Part shown: positions 10,037-18,078 of the stretch, in pieces
How the letters are laid out: each line of letters opens with the position of its first letter
Numbering within the stretch: position 1 is the first letter of the stretch
DNA from: Reyranella sp.
Lineage (GTDB): Bacteria > Pseudomonadota > Alphaproteobacteria > Reyranellales > Reyranellaceae
Length of the DNA: 64,000 bases
Reading direction: 5' to 3'
Assembly (NCBI RefSeq): GCF_004297405.1
Contig: NZ_SCVC01000021.1
Location: forward strand, 459,910-523,909
Notes under the pieces: model-generated
Seen by the model: only the letters and a program-made list of their open reading frames with translations
What the model was told of the DNA's origin: nothing
Databases searched by the model: none
Position numbers and translations under genes: made by a program

Positions 10037-10668
10037 CACCCGACTTCGACGCCGCCTTTCGTAAGGAGTTTCGCGATCTCGTTCTGTGGCGGCGCGATGT
10101 GCGACGCTTCCGCACCGATCCGGTGGCGCGCGAGCGGATCGACGGCTTGCTCGAAATCGCAAGCCATGCGCCGTCGGTCGGGCTCAGCCAGCCCTGGCGG
10201 TTCGTCCATGTCGATTCACCTGATCGTCGGCGCGCCGTAGTCGAGAGCTTCACGCAAGCCAACGAGAAGGCATTGGCTGGTTATGCCGGTGAGAAGCACG
10301 CGATCTATGCCGGCTTGAAGCTCGCCGGGCTGAAGGAAGCCCCCGTGCATCTTGCTGTCTTTTCCGACGATGGCACCCATAGCGGCAGCGGGCTCGGTCA
10401 ACAGACCATGCCGGAGACCTTGCACTACTCGGTCGTCGCGGCGATCCAGACACTGTGGCTCGCCGCGCGCGCCGACGGCATCGGCATGGGCTGGGTTTCG
10501 ATTCTCGATCCCAAAGCTGTGACGCGCGTACTCGACGTGCCGGCCGGCTGGAGCCTCGTCGCCTATCTCTGTCTTGGCTTTCCGGCTGAGGAGCATCTCG
10601 ATCCCGAACTGGAGCGGCACCACTGGGAGGTACGCAGCGACCTCAAGGACGTCGTGTTCACACGCTGA
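10033..10668 (+). CDS. bluB: 5,6-Dimethylbenzimidazole synthase BluB
   Basis: BluB is the oxygen-dependent flavin-destroying enzyme that makes 5,6-dimethylbenzimidazole, the lower ligand of cobalamin, from reduced FMN. The nitroreductase-like protein of about 211 residues shows the family blocks WRRDVRRFRTDPV, ASHAPSVGLSQPWRFV and GMGWVSILDP. The ATG at 10033 makes an ATGA overlap with the cobB stop, like the other junctions of the operon; an in-frame ATG at 10024 would add three residues. It shows that this organism can make true cobalamin rather than a pseudo-B12, and it is the last gene before the riboswitch region. Confidence 0.93.
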   Translation: MTPDFDAAFRKEFRDLVLWRRDVRRFRTDPVARERIDGLLEIASHAPSVGLSQPWRFVHVDSPDRRRAVVESFTQANEKALAGYAGEKHAIYAGLKLAGLKEAPVHLAVFSDDGTHSGSGLGQQTMPETLHYSVVAAIQTLWLAARADGIGMGWVSILDPKAVTRVLDVPAGWSLVAYLCLGFPAEEHLDPELERHHWEVRSDLKDVVFTR

Positions 10669-10704
10669 CGCCTTGACGCATTTCAGCTCCACTGCCAGAA
10701 CAGT

Positions 10705-10888
10705 CGGCGGTGGTTCCCGCAAGGGATCAATAGGGAATGCGGTGCGTTCGCTTCGGCGAGCAATTCCGTGGCTGCCCCCGCAACTGTGAGCGGCGAGCTT
10801 TCGACCAAGATGCCACTGGGCACCGTGAGGTTCCTGGGAAGGCGGGCGAAGGCTGCGACCCGCAAGCCAGGAGACCTGCCACCAGCCG
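10705..10888 (+). promoter_or_regulatory. Cobalamin (B12) riboswitch
   Basis: The conserved core of the AdoCbl riboswitch can be read in order: TAGGGAATGCGGTGC (from 10731), GCTGCCCCCGCAACTGTGAG (10771-10790), CTGGGAAGGCGGGCGAAGGC (about 10834-10853) and the B12 box AGCCAGGAGACCTGCC (10865-10880). The ends pair: CGGCGGTGG at 10705-10713 with CCACCAGCCG at 10879-10888, forming the closing stem. It lies on the plus strand upstream of the methyltransferase-TonB receptor-ABC transporter operon. It should therefore repress that operon when adenosylcobalamin is abundant. This is strong evidence that the operon concerns cobalamin or cobalt. Confidence 0.95.
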
Positions 10889-10939
10889 CGGTCACGCGCG
10901 AACGCATTGGGCGGGGTGTTCCGATGTAGCAACCGATCT

Positions 10940-10966
10940 GTCGTCGGCCGCCTGAAGCGGCACGAC
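10940..10966 (+). promoter_or_regulatory. Hairpin in the possible riboswitch expression platform
   Basis: GTCGT (10940-10944) pairs with ACGAC (10962-10966), and the inner GCCGC pairs with GCGGC around a CTGAA loop, with a two-base CG bulge. It starts 51 bases after the riboswitch core. There is no following T-tract, so it is not a standard terminator. It may be part of the expression platform or a Rho-related structure. Confidence 0.4.
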
Positions 10967-11061
10967 ACGGGAAGGCTACGGTTCGCAGTGACGTCGAGAC
11001 GTACGCCGCGAGTCTGACGTGACGAATTTATGCTTCACCACAAGCGCTTACTCATCGCCAT

Positions 11062-11097
11062 TTGTGATTTCGAGTGATAGTTATGTTATAACATAAC
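11062..11097 (+). promoter_or_regulatory. Candidate promoter with perfect 18-bp palindromic operator (Zur-like)
   Basis: A perfect 18-bp palindrome, GTTATGTTATAACATAAC, lies at 11080-11097, 18 bases before the ATG of the next gene. It overlaps a possible -10 element (TTATAA, 11086-11091) placed 18 bases after a possible -35 element (TTGTGA, 11062-11067). The ATGTTATAACAT core resembles the binding sites described for the zinc repressor Zur in proteobacteria; that match is from memory and not computed. A dyad over the -10 region would suit a repressor. Because it lies downstream of the riboswitch, it implies a second start site for the uptake operon. Confidence 0.5.
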
Positions 11098-11115
11098 ATA
11101 CTAGAAGTTTCGTAA

Positions 11116-11850
11116 ATGCACGCTGAAATCACTCTCGACCCGCTTGAGCTTTATGCGTCGGCGATCGACGCGTCGGACTACGTGCCAAAGATCGCGCCGC
11201 TGGTGCGTCGCATGGTGCCCACGGTCGGCGAGCTGCTCGATGTCGGCGCCGGCGGCGGCCAGCTTGGCGCGGCTCTGCGTGATCCGGCGCTGCCATGGAC
11301 GGCCGTCGAACCGTCACCGACAATGCGTCGTCGTCTTGTGCGTTTGAAGAACCCGCCGCGCGTCGTCGAGGCCGGCTGGGCAGAGGCGGATGTCGCCACC
11401 GCTGCACACGACACGGTGCTCGCAGCGACCATGCCGGCGTTCTTCGAACAGCCCGAAGCCTTTCTCGCGCGCTGCCGGGCTTGGGCTCGCAACACCATCG
11501 TCTGGGTCGTGCCGGCGCATGCTGGCCCCAAGGGCCTATGCTTCGCGGGATGCCTGCCGTCGGAGTGGCATCGCGAGGACGAGACGCCCGGCATCGATAT
11601 CGTGATGCGGGGATTGTCATCAGCGTCGCGGCCGCAGGAAGCGGCCTTCGTCGATTGGACGTTCACGGGCATCGTATCCGACCTCGACCAGCTCGCGCAT
11701 TGGATGGCCACCCGTCTCGGTTGGTCCGGCGCCGATGAACGCCGCACCCTTCTGCATGCGCACCTCGCCAGCAAGGCTAAGCGCACCAGCCAGGGCTTTC
11801 GTCTCGACATTTTCAGAAGAACTGCCGTTCTTGTTTGGGGGAATAAATGA
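11116..11850 (+). CDS. SAM-dependent methyltransferase of the cobalamin-controlled uptake operon
   Basis: A 244-residue class-I methyltransferase-like protein with motif I ELLDVGAGGGQLGAAL at about residues 35-50. No signal peptide or membrane segment is visible, so it is probably cytoplasmic. The substrate is unknown. It is the first gene after the cobalamin riboswitch and the AT-rich palindrome, and it overlaps the TonB-dependent receptor gene by 4 bases (ATGA), so it belongs to the uptake operon. It could modify an imported chelate or be a regulatory enzyme; nothing in the sequence decides this. Only a weak ribosome-binding site (AGAAG) precedes the ATG. Confidence 0.75.
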   Translation: MHAEITLDPLELYASAIDASDYVPKIAPLVRRMVPTVGELLDVGAGGGQLGAALRDPALPWTAVEPSPTMRRRLVRLKNPPRVVEAGWAEADVATAAHDTVLAATMPAFFEQPEAFLARCRAWARNTIVWVVPAHAGPKGLCFAGCLPSEWHREDETPGIDIVMRGLSSASRPQEAAFVDWTFTGIVSDLDQLAHWMATRLGWSGADERRTLLHAHLASKAKRTSQGFRLDIFRRTAVLVWGNK

Positions 11851-14051
11851 ACCGGCTCTATGCCTCGCTCGTCTGGGGGAGCATTGCCTTCACCTCGGTC
11901 CCGTCCATCGCCCAGGATCAGTCGCAAGGGCAGGCGCCGACGCCAGCACCGGCGAAGGACGCCACGCATACGCTGCCTGAAGGCTTCATCACCGCGACCG
12001 GCCGCTACGAGCCGATCAATCGCATTGCCGGCACGGTGCAGATCATCCACCAGGATCGCATCGAGAAGTCGACAGCGCGTTCGGTCGCCGAACTCCTGTC
12101 GGAAAACGCCGTGGGCTTCATGAGCGAATGGACGCCCGGTCAGACCTCGATCAATATCCGTGGCGCGCAGACCGAGGGCCAGGGCCGCGATTTCCGCAGC
12201 CAGGTGCTCGTGTTGATCAATGGCCATCGCGCTGGCACGGCCAACGTCTCCAAACTGTCGAATGCTGATATCCAGCGCATCGAGATCGTGCGTGGACCCA
12301 GCTCCGTGGTCTACGGCAGCCAGAACATGGGCGGTGTCATCAACATCATCCTTAAGAATGGCCGCACCGCACCCGGTGGTTTCATCGAGGGCTCCGCCGG
12401 CTCCTGGGATCTCTTCGAAGGCCAAGGCCAGTATGGCGGTGTCACGAAGGGCGGCTTCGACTATTACGGTGGCGTTGCGTCGAGCACGCGCAACAACTAC
12501 GCCATTCCCGGCGGCAAGTCTGAAGAGAACACGGCCTGGACCCGCTTCAGCGCCACCGGTGCATTCGGCTATCAGATCAACGAAAACAACCGCATCGACA
12601 TGACGGCGCGCACGGACGGCATCTACAATGCCGGCTTCCGTGGTTCGGCGGCCAACATCTTCGCCTTCGATACCCGCACCAATGCGTCTTTCGATATCAG
12701 CATCACCGGCAACACGCCGGACAAGGTGGCCAACTATTTCTTCCAGGCCTACTACGTCAACGATGTCGACGCGCTGAACAATCCCTCACCGCTGAGCGCC
12801 CTCAACACCATCCCGAACCGGACCTTTACCGACTACAACCGGCGCCAGCTCGACGTCGTGGGAACGCGCTTCCAGCCGAGCTTCAATGTTTGGAAAGGCA
12901 ACCAGCTTCTGGTCGGCGTCGACTGGGAAAGAAGCTGGCTGCGGTCCGACCGCAACCGGGTGGGTGGCGCGGCGGTGACGCAGACCTCGCCGCAGGACAA
13001 CAACCAGACGGACAACGTCTTCGCCTTCTACCTGGAAGACTCGCAGAGCCTGATCGATGACCGTCTCGTCGTACGTGGCGGCATCCGTCAGACCTTTGGC
13101 ACGACGGCGCTCGACTGGACGCCCTATTCGCCGACCTTGATCGCCGGCAGCACCAACTACCAGGTCACGACTTGGATGGCCGGAGCGACGTTCCAGGCGA
13201 CCGACTGGCTGGGCTTCCGCGCGGGCGCTTCGACGGGCTTCCGCGCCCCGACGGCTACCGAACTCGGCGCCAACTTCACGATCACGCCAATTGGCACGAC
13301 GATCTTCGGCAATCCCGGACTGAGCGCGGAAACCGCTCAGCAGATGGAGGCGGGGACCACCCTCACCTGGGATGGTGGCCGCTTCGATGCCGTGGTGTTC
13401 CAGAACACGATTGCCAATCGCATCTCGGCGGTTACGGCCTCCTCTGTCGGCGGCCGCACGATCCAGATCTATCAGAACAATCCGGCCAACATCGTGGTCC
13501 AGGGCCTCGAGTTCCAGGCTGAGGCCGACCTGGTGAGAAGCTTCAAGCTGCCCTTCGAGGAGAGCTGGAACTGGAAGGTCTTCGGCAACGGCTACTACAA
13601 CTTCAAGATGGTCGACTATGGTGCGCCGGCGGCGGCTGGCTCCAACATGGCCACGCGCATCAACCAGTACGGTATGGATATCGGCACGCAGTTCGGCCAG
13701 ACCGGCACCAGAATACCCTGGAACTTCCAGCTTCTCGGCATTCTGCGCGGTCCGATGTGGTACAACACCGAGGAGAGCCTTTCCCCGGTTTTCTTCCCGG
13801 GCCAGATCCGCAGCACGACGGTCTATCAGAAGGATCCGTTCTGGATCTGGAAGATGCGCGGCGAGGTCGAGGTCTACAGGGGCGTGAAAATCTTCGCCGC
13901 GGTGAACAACATCTTCAACGTGAACGCTCATCCGATCTTCATCGCCCAGGACCAGGTCCCGTGCGTGGCCATTCAGGCCAACCAGAACGGCGCCTGCGGC
14001 ACCTCGCTGGCCGGCCGTGAGTTCATCATGGGCTTCCAGTTCCGGTTCTGA
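11847..14051 (+). CDS. TonB-dependent outer-membrane receptor (BtuB-like)
   Basis: A 734-residue outer-membrane receptor. A signal peptide ends around VPSIAQDQ (residues 1-24). The plug domain follows (about 40-170), with VAELLSENAVGF, INIRGAQTEG, IQRIEIVRGPSSVVYGSQ and NMGGVINIILKNG. A 22-strand-type barrel fills the rest and ends in the aromatic terminus FQFRF expected for outer-membrane insertion. The cobalamin riboswitch upstream and the BtuFCD-like genes downstream make cobalamin, or a related cobalt corrinoid, the likeliest cargo. Siderophores or metal chelates cannot be excluded from sequence alone. It overlaps both neighbours (ATGA and TGATG). Confidence 0.88.
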   Translation: MNRLYASLVWGSIAFTSVPSIAQDQSQGQAPTPAPAKDATHTLPEGFITATGRYEPINRIAGTVQIIHQDRIEKSTARSVAELLSENAVGFMSEWTPGQTSINIRGAQTEGQGRDFRSQVLVLINGHRAGTANVSKLSNADIQRIEIVRGPSSVVYGSQNMGGVINIILKNGRTAPGGFIEGSAGSWDLFEGQGQYGGVTKGGFDYYGGVASSTRNNYAIPGGKSEENTAWTRFSATGAFGYQINENNRIDMTARTDGIYNAGFRGSAANIFAFDTRTNASFDISITGNTPDKVANYFFQAYYVNDVDALNNPSPLSALNTIPNRTFTDYNRRQLDVVGTRFQPSFNVWKGNQLLVGVDWERSWLRSDRNRVGGAAVTQTSPQDNNQTDNVFAFYLEDSQSLIDDRLVVRGGIRQTFGTTALDWTPYSPTLIAGSTNYQVTTWMAGATFQATDWLGFRAGASTGFRAPTATELGANFTITPIGTTIFGNPGLSAETAQQMEAGTTLTWDGGRFDAVVFQNTIANRISAVTASSVGGRTIQIYQNNPANIVVQGLEFQAEADLVRSFKLPFEESWNWKVFGNGYYNFKMVDYGAPAAAGSNMATRINQYGMDIGTQFGQTGTRIPWNFQLLGILRGPMWYNTEESLSPVFFPGQIRSTTVYQKDPFWIWKMRGEVEVYRGVKIFAAVNNIFNVNAHPIFIAQDQVPCVAIQANQNGACGTSLAGREFIMGFQFRF

Positions 14052-14944
14052 TGCGGAGGGCAGGGCTTGCGCTTCTGGTGACAGCGTTCGCACTCTCGAG
14101 TGCGAACGCTGTGGCGGAACCCATAACGGTCCGCGATGCGTTCGGTCGTGAAGTCACCGTACCGTCGCCACCGCAGCGTATCGTGACGATCTTCGCCTCC
14201 AACACCGAAATGGTGGCAGCGCTCGGTCTTGCCAATCGAATCGTCGGCATCGAGGCCTTTACGCGGTTTCCGCCCGAGGTGTTGGGCAAGCCACTGGTTG
14301 GTGGCCGACTCGGCTTCTCGGTGGATGCCGTAGTCGACCGCAAGCCTGATCTCGTGGTGGTGACGCCGGCTCGCCAGGCCGCCAACCAGCTCGTCGAACC
14401 GATGGAACGGCTCGGCATTCCGGTGCTGGTACTGCTGCATCGTCGCGTGCCGGAAATTCTCGATAACATCCGGCTGCTCGGGAAAATATGTGGCGTGCCG
14501 GAGCGTGGCGAAGCGCTGGCGGCGGAACTGCAGGCCAGGCTCGACAAGGTCAAGAAGCAGGTCGAAGGCTTGCCGCGGCCGAGCGTGGTGATGATCACCG
14601 GCCGATTGGGCAACGGCCTGCTGTTGATCGCCCGCCCCGGCACCTACACGGGGGATGCCGTGCTGATGGCCGGCGGCCGTTTCGCGTTGGACAGCGGCGC
14701 TATTGCGCAGATTTCTCCCGAGGCGGTGCTGAAATCCGATCCCGACGTGCTGTTGTTCGCTGGCAGCGACAAGGACCTGAAAGAGCTGATCGCTCGGCCG
14801 GGCTGGGCCGATATGCGCGCGGTTCGTGGCGGTCGGGCCTTCACCGTTGTCCGCGCCGAGTTGCTGATCCCCGGACCGCGTACGATTGCCGGTGTGGAGA
14901 AGCTTGCGGCGGTGCTGCATCCGCTGGCGACGGTCAAGCAATGA
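14051..14944 (+). CDS. Periplasmic substrate-binding protein of an ABC importer (BtuF-like)
   Basis: A 297-residue periplasmic binding protein of the helical-backbone (Fe-B12) class. The signal peptide runs to about residue 23, and the mature part starts EPITVRDAFGREVTVPSPPQ. The cargo-binding fold motif IVTIFASNTEMVAALGL follows, and PEAVLKSDPDVLLFAG lies in the second lobe. It would collect ligand delivered by the receptor and pass it to the permease. The start overlaps the receptor stop by one base and the end overlaps the permease start by four. Confidence 0.85.
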   Translation: MRRAGLALLVTAFALSSANAVAEPITVRDAFGREVTVPSPPQRIVTIFASNTEMVAALGLANRIVGIEAFTRFPPEVLGKPLVGGRLGFSVDAVVDRKPDLVVVTPARQAANQLVEPMERLGIPVLVLLHRRVPEILDNIRLLGKICGVPERGEALAAELQARLDKVKKQVEGLPRPSVVMITGRLGNGLLLIARPGTYTGDAVLMAGGRFALDSGAIAQISPEAVLKSDPDVLLFAGSDKDLKELIARPGWADMRAVRGGRAFTVVRAELLIPGPRTIAGVEKLAAVLHPLATVKQ

Positions 14945-15921
14945 GGGTTTGGGCGTCTCTCGCTCTGGCGCTTTTGCTGGCGATCATCGTCGCTGCTTGC
15001 GCCGGTCATGACTGGGCTTCGCCGGGAGACGTGCTTCGGGCGATCGCTGGCGATCCATCGCTCGGGGCGCGCTTGCTGGTCGAGTGGCGCATTCCGCGCG
15101 TGCTGGCCGCCGCCTTGGTCGGGGCTCTATTGGGGTTGGGCGGCACGGTTTTCCAAGGTGTCTTTCGTAACCCATTGGCCGAACCCTATCTGCTGGGCTC
15201 GGCTGGCGGTGCGGCGCTGGGCGCCACGTTGGCGCTGCTGGTGCCGCTCGCCGTGCCGCAGTCGCTGCTCCTACCGGTACTCGCTTTTGCCGGTGCCTGG
15301 GGCGCTACGATCCTGGTGATCGGCATCTCGCGCGTCTCCGGCGCGGTCGATGCCGCCGGCATGTTGCTGGCAGGTGTCGCCATGGCTGCGATCCTGGGAG
15401 CTTTGCGCTCTTTCCTCATGCTGGCGCTCTCGGACGAGACGGTGAGCCTGCAGATCGTGCTGAGTTGGGTGCTGGGTGGTGTGCAGACTCCGAGCTGGCC
15501 TGTGCTGGGCCTGATGGCGGCGATCTCGGCGGCCTGCCTCGGCCTCACTCTCGTGCTGGCGCGCAACCTCGACATACTGGGGCTCGGCGAGACCATGGCG
15601 ACGTCGTTCGGGCTCAACGTGACCCGTTTCGTCATGCTGGCGGTGCTGGCAGGGTCGGTCGTGGTCGCTGCCGCCGTGGCGTTCGGTGGTCTCGTGGCCT
15701 TCGTGGGCCTTGCCTCGCCTCATATTGCGCGCTGGCTGGTGGGGCCGCTGCATCGGCCCTTGCTGCCGGCTTCGGCTCTGGTGGGTGCCATCGTCGTCAC
15801 CGTGGCCGATGCTATCGCACGGTCGGCTCTGCCGCCGGCGGAGATTCCGCTCGGCCTCGTGACCGCAGTCGCGGGCGGGCCGTTCTTCATTCTGCTGCTG
15901 GCTCGCAGGTTGCGCACATGA
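14941..15921 (+). CDS. ABC transporter permease, FecCD/BtuC family
   Basis: A 326-residue inner-membrane permease of the FecCD/BtuC family with roughly ten hydrophobic segments. Family blocks include RIPRVLAAALVGALLGLGG, FRNPLAEPYLLGSAGG and PHIARWLVGPLHRPLLPAS. The ATG at 14941 makes an ATGA overlap with the binding-protein gene; the open frame upstream of it is not used. It pairs with the ATPase encoded next, and the set corresponds to BtuC-type cobalamin import. Confidence 0.88.
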   Translation: MRVWASLALALLLAIIVAACAGHDWASPGDVLRAIAGDPSLGARLLVEWRIPRVLAAALVGALLGLGGTVFQGVFRNPLAEPYLLGSAGGAALGATLALLVPLAVPQSLLLPVLAFAGAWGATILVIGISRVSGAVDAAGMLLAGVAMAAILGALRSFLMLALSDETVSLQIVLSWVLGGVQTPSWPVLGLMAAISAACLGLTLVLARNLDILGLGETMATSFGLNVTRFVMLAVLAGSVVVAAAVAFGGLVAFVGLASPHIARWLVGPLHRPLLPASALVGAIVVTVADAIARSALPPAEIPLGLVTAVAGGPFFILLLARRLRT

Positions 15922-16661
15922 CCGCGCTCGTCGCTGACAAGCTCACGGTGAAGCGCGGGAATGCCACTTTGCTCGATGGCCTGTCGCTGTCCTTGGGGCC
16001 GACCGGGTCCATTGCCGTCATCGGCCCCAATGGTGCGGGCAAATCGACTCTGCTGAAGGTGATGGCGGGCATCGAGACGCCGACCTCTGGCCGGATACTG
16101 TTGGGTGACCGCGACCTCGCCTCGCTTTCGCATGCGGCGCGCGCCCATGCGCTGGGATTCGTGCCGCAGCATTTCGATCCGCACTGGGATTTGAGCGTCG
16201 GCGAGTTGGTGCGGCTGGGGGCGGAACGCGGCGAAAGGGTGCCGCAGGAGGCTGTCGACAGGACCATCGCCGCCTTCGAACTCTCGGGGTTGGGGCATCG
16301 ACGCTGGTCGACCCTGTCGGGTGGTGAGCGGGCACGGGTGCTGCTGGCAATGGTGCTGGTCGTCGATCCGCCGGTGTTGCTGGCGGATGAGCCCGCGGCC
16401 AGTCTCGATATTCGTCATCGGCTGGACGTGATCCAGGCCTTGGCCGCGCGCGGCCGCGATCGTCTCTCGATCGTGGTCGTGCACGATCTTGATCTCGCCT
16501 TCAGCTTCTTCGACCGCATCGTGCTGGTCGACCGCGGGACGGTCGTGGCCGATGCGCCGGCGCAAGCCCTGCTCGACGATCCGCAACTCGATGCCGTATT
16601 CGGTGTTCGGTTCGAGCGACTACAGACCGATGACGGCTGGCTGCTGCGCGCCCGCCTTTGA
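15918..16661 (+). CDS. ABC transporter ATPase, FecE/BtuD family
   Basis: A 247-residue ATP-binding subunit with Walker A GPNGAGKST (about residues 36-44), signature LSGGERARVLLAMVL and Walker B VLLADEPAASLD. The start is ATG at 15918, overlapping the permease stop. It energises the BtuF/BtuC-like importer encoded just upstream and ends the coupled operon; the next gene starts 49 bases later with its own strong ribosome-binding site. Confidence 0.9.
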   Translation: MTALVADKLTVKRGNATLLDGLSLSLGPTGSIAVIGPNGAGKSTLLKVMAGIETPTSGRILLGDRDLASLSHAARAHALGFVPQHFDPHWDLSVGELVRLGAERGERVPQEAVDRTIAAFELSGLGHRRWSTLSGGERARVLLAMVLVVDPPVLLADEPAASLDIRHRLDVIQALAARGRDRLSIVVVHDLDLAFSFFDRIVLVDRGTVVADAPAQALLDDPQLDAVFGVRFERLQTDDGWLLRARL

Positions 16662-16710
16662 CAGAACGAGATCGACGGGCATTATTGCCGGCCATCATTG
16701 GAGGGCGCGT

Positions 16711-18078
16711 GTGACAGCAGGAGATCGACCAGCAAGGGCGCCGATCTCCGACGGCCTGTTCTACCTCCTTGCCGCGATCTGCGGTGCTCTCACCGGCGTG
16801 GTTGGGGCGGCCTTCCACCTCGTGGTCGACACGTTGATGGTCTGGCCATCGTGGATAGTGGCGCGTTTCGGTCACGGTATCGGCGCCATTCTGCTGGCGG
16901 CCGCTATTGCCTCGGCAATTCTGGTTCTTGCCTTCTTCCTGACTCGCCGGATCGCCCCCGAGGCAGCGGGTAGCGGTGTTCAGGAGATCGAAGGCGCCAT
17001 GGAGGGCCTGCGCGAGGTCCGCTGGCGTCGTATCCTGCCCGTAAAGTTCGTCGCCGGTGTTCTGTCGCTGTCGTCGGGGCTGGTCGCCGGTCGCGAAGGG
17101 CCGACCATCCACATGGGGGCCTCGATCGCCGCGGCGATTGCCGAGCGCTTGAAATTTCAGACAACCGAGCTGCGCGGCCTTCTCGCCGCCGGCGCGGCGG
17201 CAGGACTTGCGGCGGCTTTCAATGCACCGCTGGCGGCCATCCTGTTCATCATCGAGGAAACGCGCAAGCAGTTCGCCTATACGTTTCGCGCCTACACCGC
17301 CGTGATTATCGCCTCGGCGTCGAGCGCGATCGCGATGGAACTGGTGGGAGGCACGGCGCCTCAGCTGAAGCTCGACAATGCCGAGATGCCCTTGTCCATG
17401 CTGCCGGCCTTTCTTGCCCTCGGTGTGTTGCTGGGAGGCGTCGGTTGGCTGTTCAATCGCACCATCCTCTTCATGCTGGACTGGACGGCGAAGACCTTCC
17501 GAAAGGTGCCGTTCGTGCCGGCACTGGTCGTCGGCGCCGTGGTGGGTGCACTTGCTCTTATCCTGCCCCAGGCGGTCAGTGGCGGAGAGCTGTTGATTCC
17601 AGGGCTGGTCGCCGGCCATCTGCCGCTGGCAACCTTGGCCGTGCTCGTCGTGCTCCGCTTTATTGGCGCGATGGTGAGTTATCCGGTGGGCGTGCCGGGG
17701 GGCATCTTTTCGCCGATGCTGACCCTCGCGACGGCACTCGGCCTGATCATTGGCTTGCTGGTCGAGGCCGCGTTGCCGACGCCGCCACTCACCAGTGCAG
17801 CCTTCGCCATTGCCGCCATGGGAGGCTTGTTCGCCGCCACCGTCCGCGCGCCGTTAGTCGGCGTTGTATTGGCGGCGGAGCTGACTGGTGGTTATGCGCT
17901 GATCCTGCCGCTGATCGTGACCTGCATGACGTCCAATGCCGTGGCGCAGGCATTGGGTGGCCGGCCGATCTACGAGCTGCTGCTGGAGCGCACGTTGCGG
18001 CTCTCTGGCCAAGCCATGCCGCCGTCACGGGCTGGCGCTTCCGCACCGGTCGGCGTCGACGACCCGCCACGGCCTTAG
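16711..18078 (+). CDS. ClC-type chloride/proton antiporter
   Basis: A 455-residue membrane protein of the ClC family. The GTG start at 16711 has a GGAGGG ribosome-binding site at 16700-16705, five bases away. The external gate glutamate is in GREGPTIHMGA and the internal proton glutamate in FIIEETRKQF. The anion-site tyrosine is in RPIYELLLERTL and the GxFxP loop reads GVPGGIFSPM. With both glutamates present it should be a proton-coupled antiporter rather than a channel. The first selectivity motif reads GSGVQ instead of GSGIP. No CBS domains follow. Its end overlaps the convergent esterase gene by 4 bases. Confidence 0.9.
   Translation: MTAGDRPARAPISDGLFYLLAAICGALTGVVGAAFHLVVDTLMVWPSWIVARFGHGIGAILLAAAIASAILVLAFFLTRRIAPEAAGSGVQEIEGAMEGLREVRWRRILPVKFVAGVLSLSSGLVAGREGPTIHMGASIAAAIAERLKFQTTELRGLLAAGAAAGLAAAFNAPLAAILFIIEETRKQFAYTFRAYTAVIIASASSAIAMELVGGTAPQLKLDNAEMPLSMLPAFLALGVLLGGVGWLFNRTILFMLDWTAKTFRKVPFVPALVVGAVVGALALILPQAVSGGELLIPGLVAGHLPLATLAVLVVLRFIGAMVSYPVGVPGGIFSPMLTLATALGLIIGLLVEAALPTPPLTSAAFAIAAMGGLFAATVRAPLVGVVLAAELTGGYALILPLIVTCMTSNAVAQALGGRPIYELLLERTLRLSGQAMPPSRAGASAPVGVDDPPRP

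Larger units (their letters stand above)
10669..11115. other. Gene-free leader region upstream of the uptake operon
   Basis: These 447 bases contain no convincing protein gene. They hold the cobalamin riboswitch (10705-10888), a bulged hairpin at 10940-10966 and a promoter-like AT-rich block with a perfect palindrome just before 11116. From about 11010 the composition becomes clearly richer in A+T than the surrounding genes, as expected for regulatory DNA. Confidence 0.8.

Noticed and set aside
12786..14093. Long minus-strand open frame opposite the TonB receptor
   Set aside because: High-GC antisense frame without motifs; the receptor on the plus strand explains the region fully.
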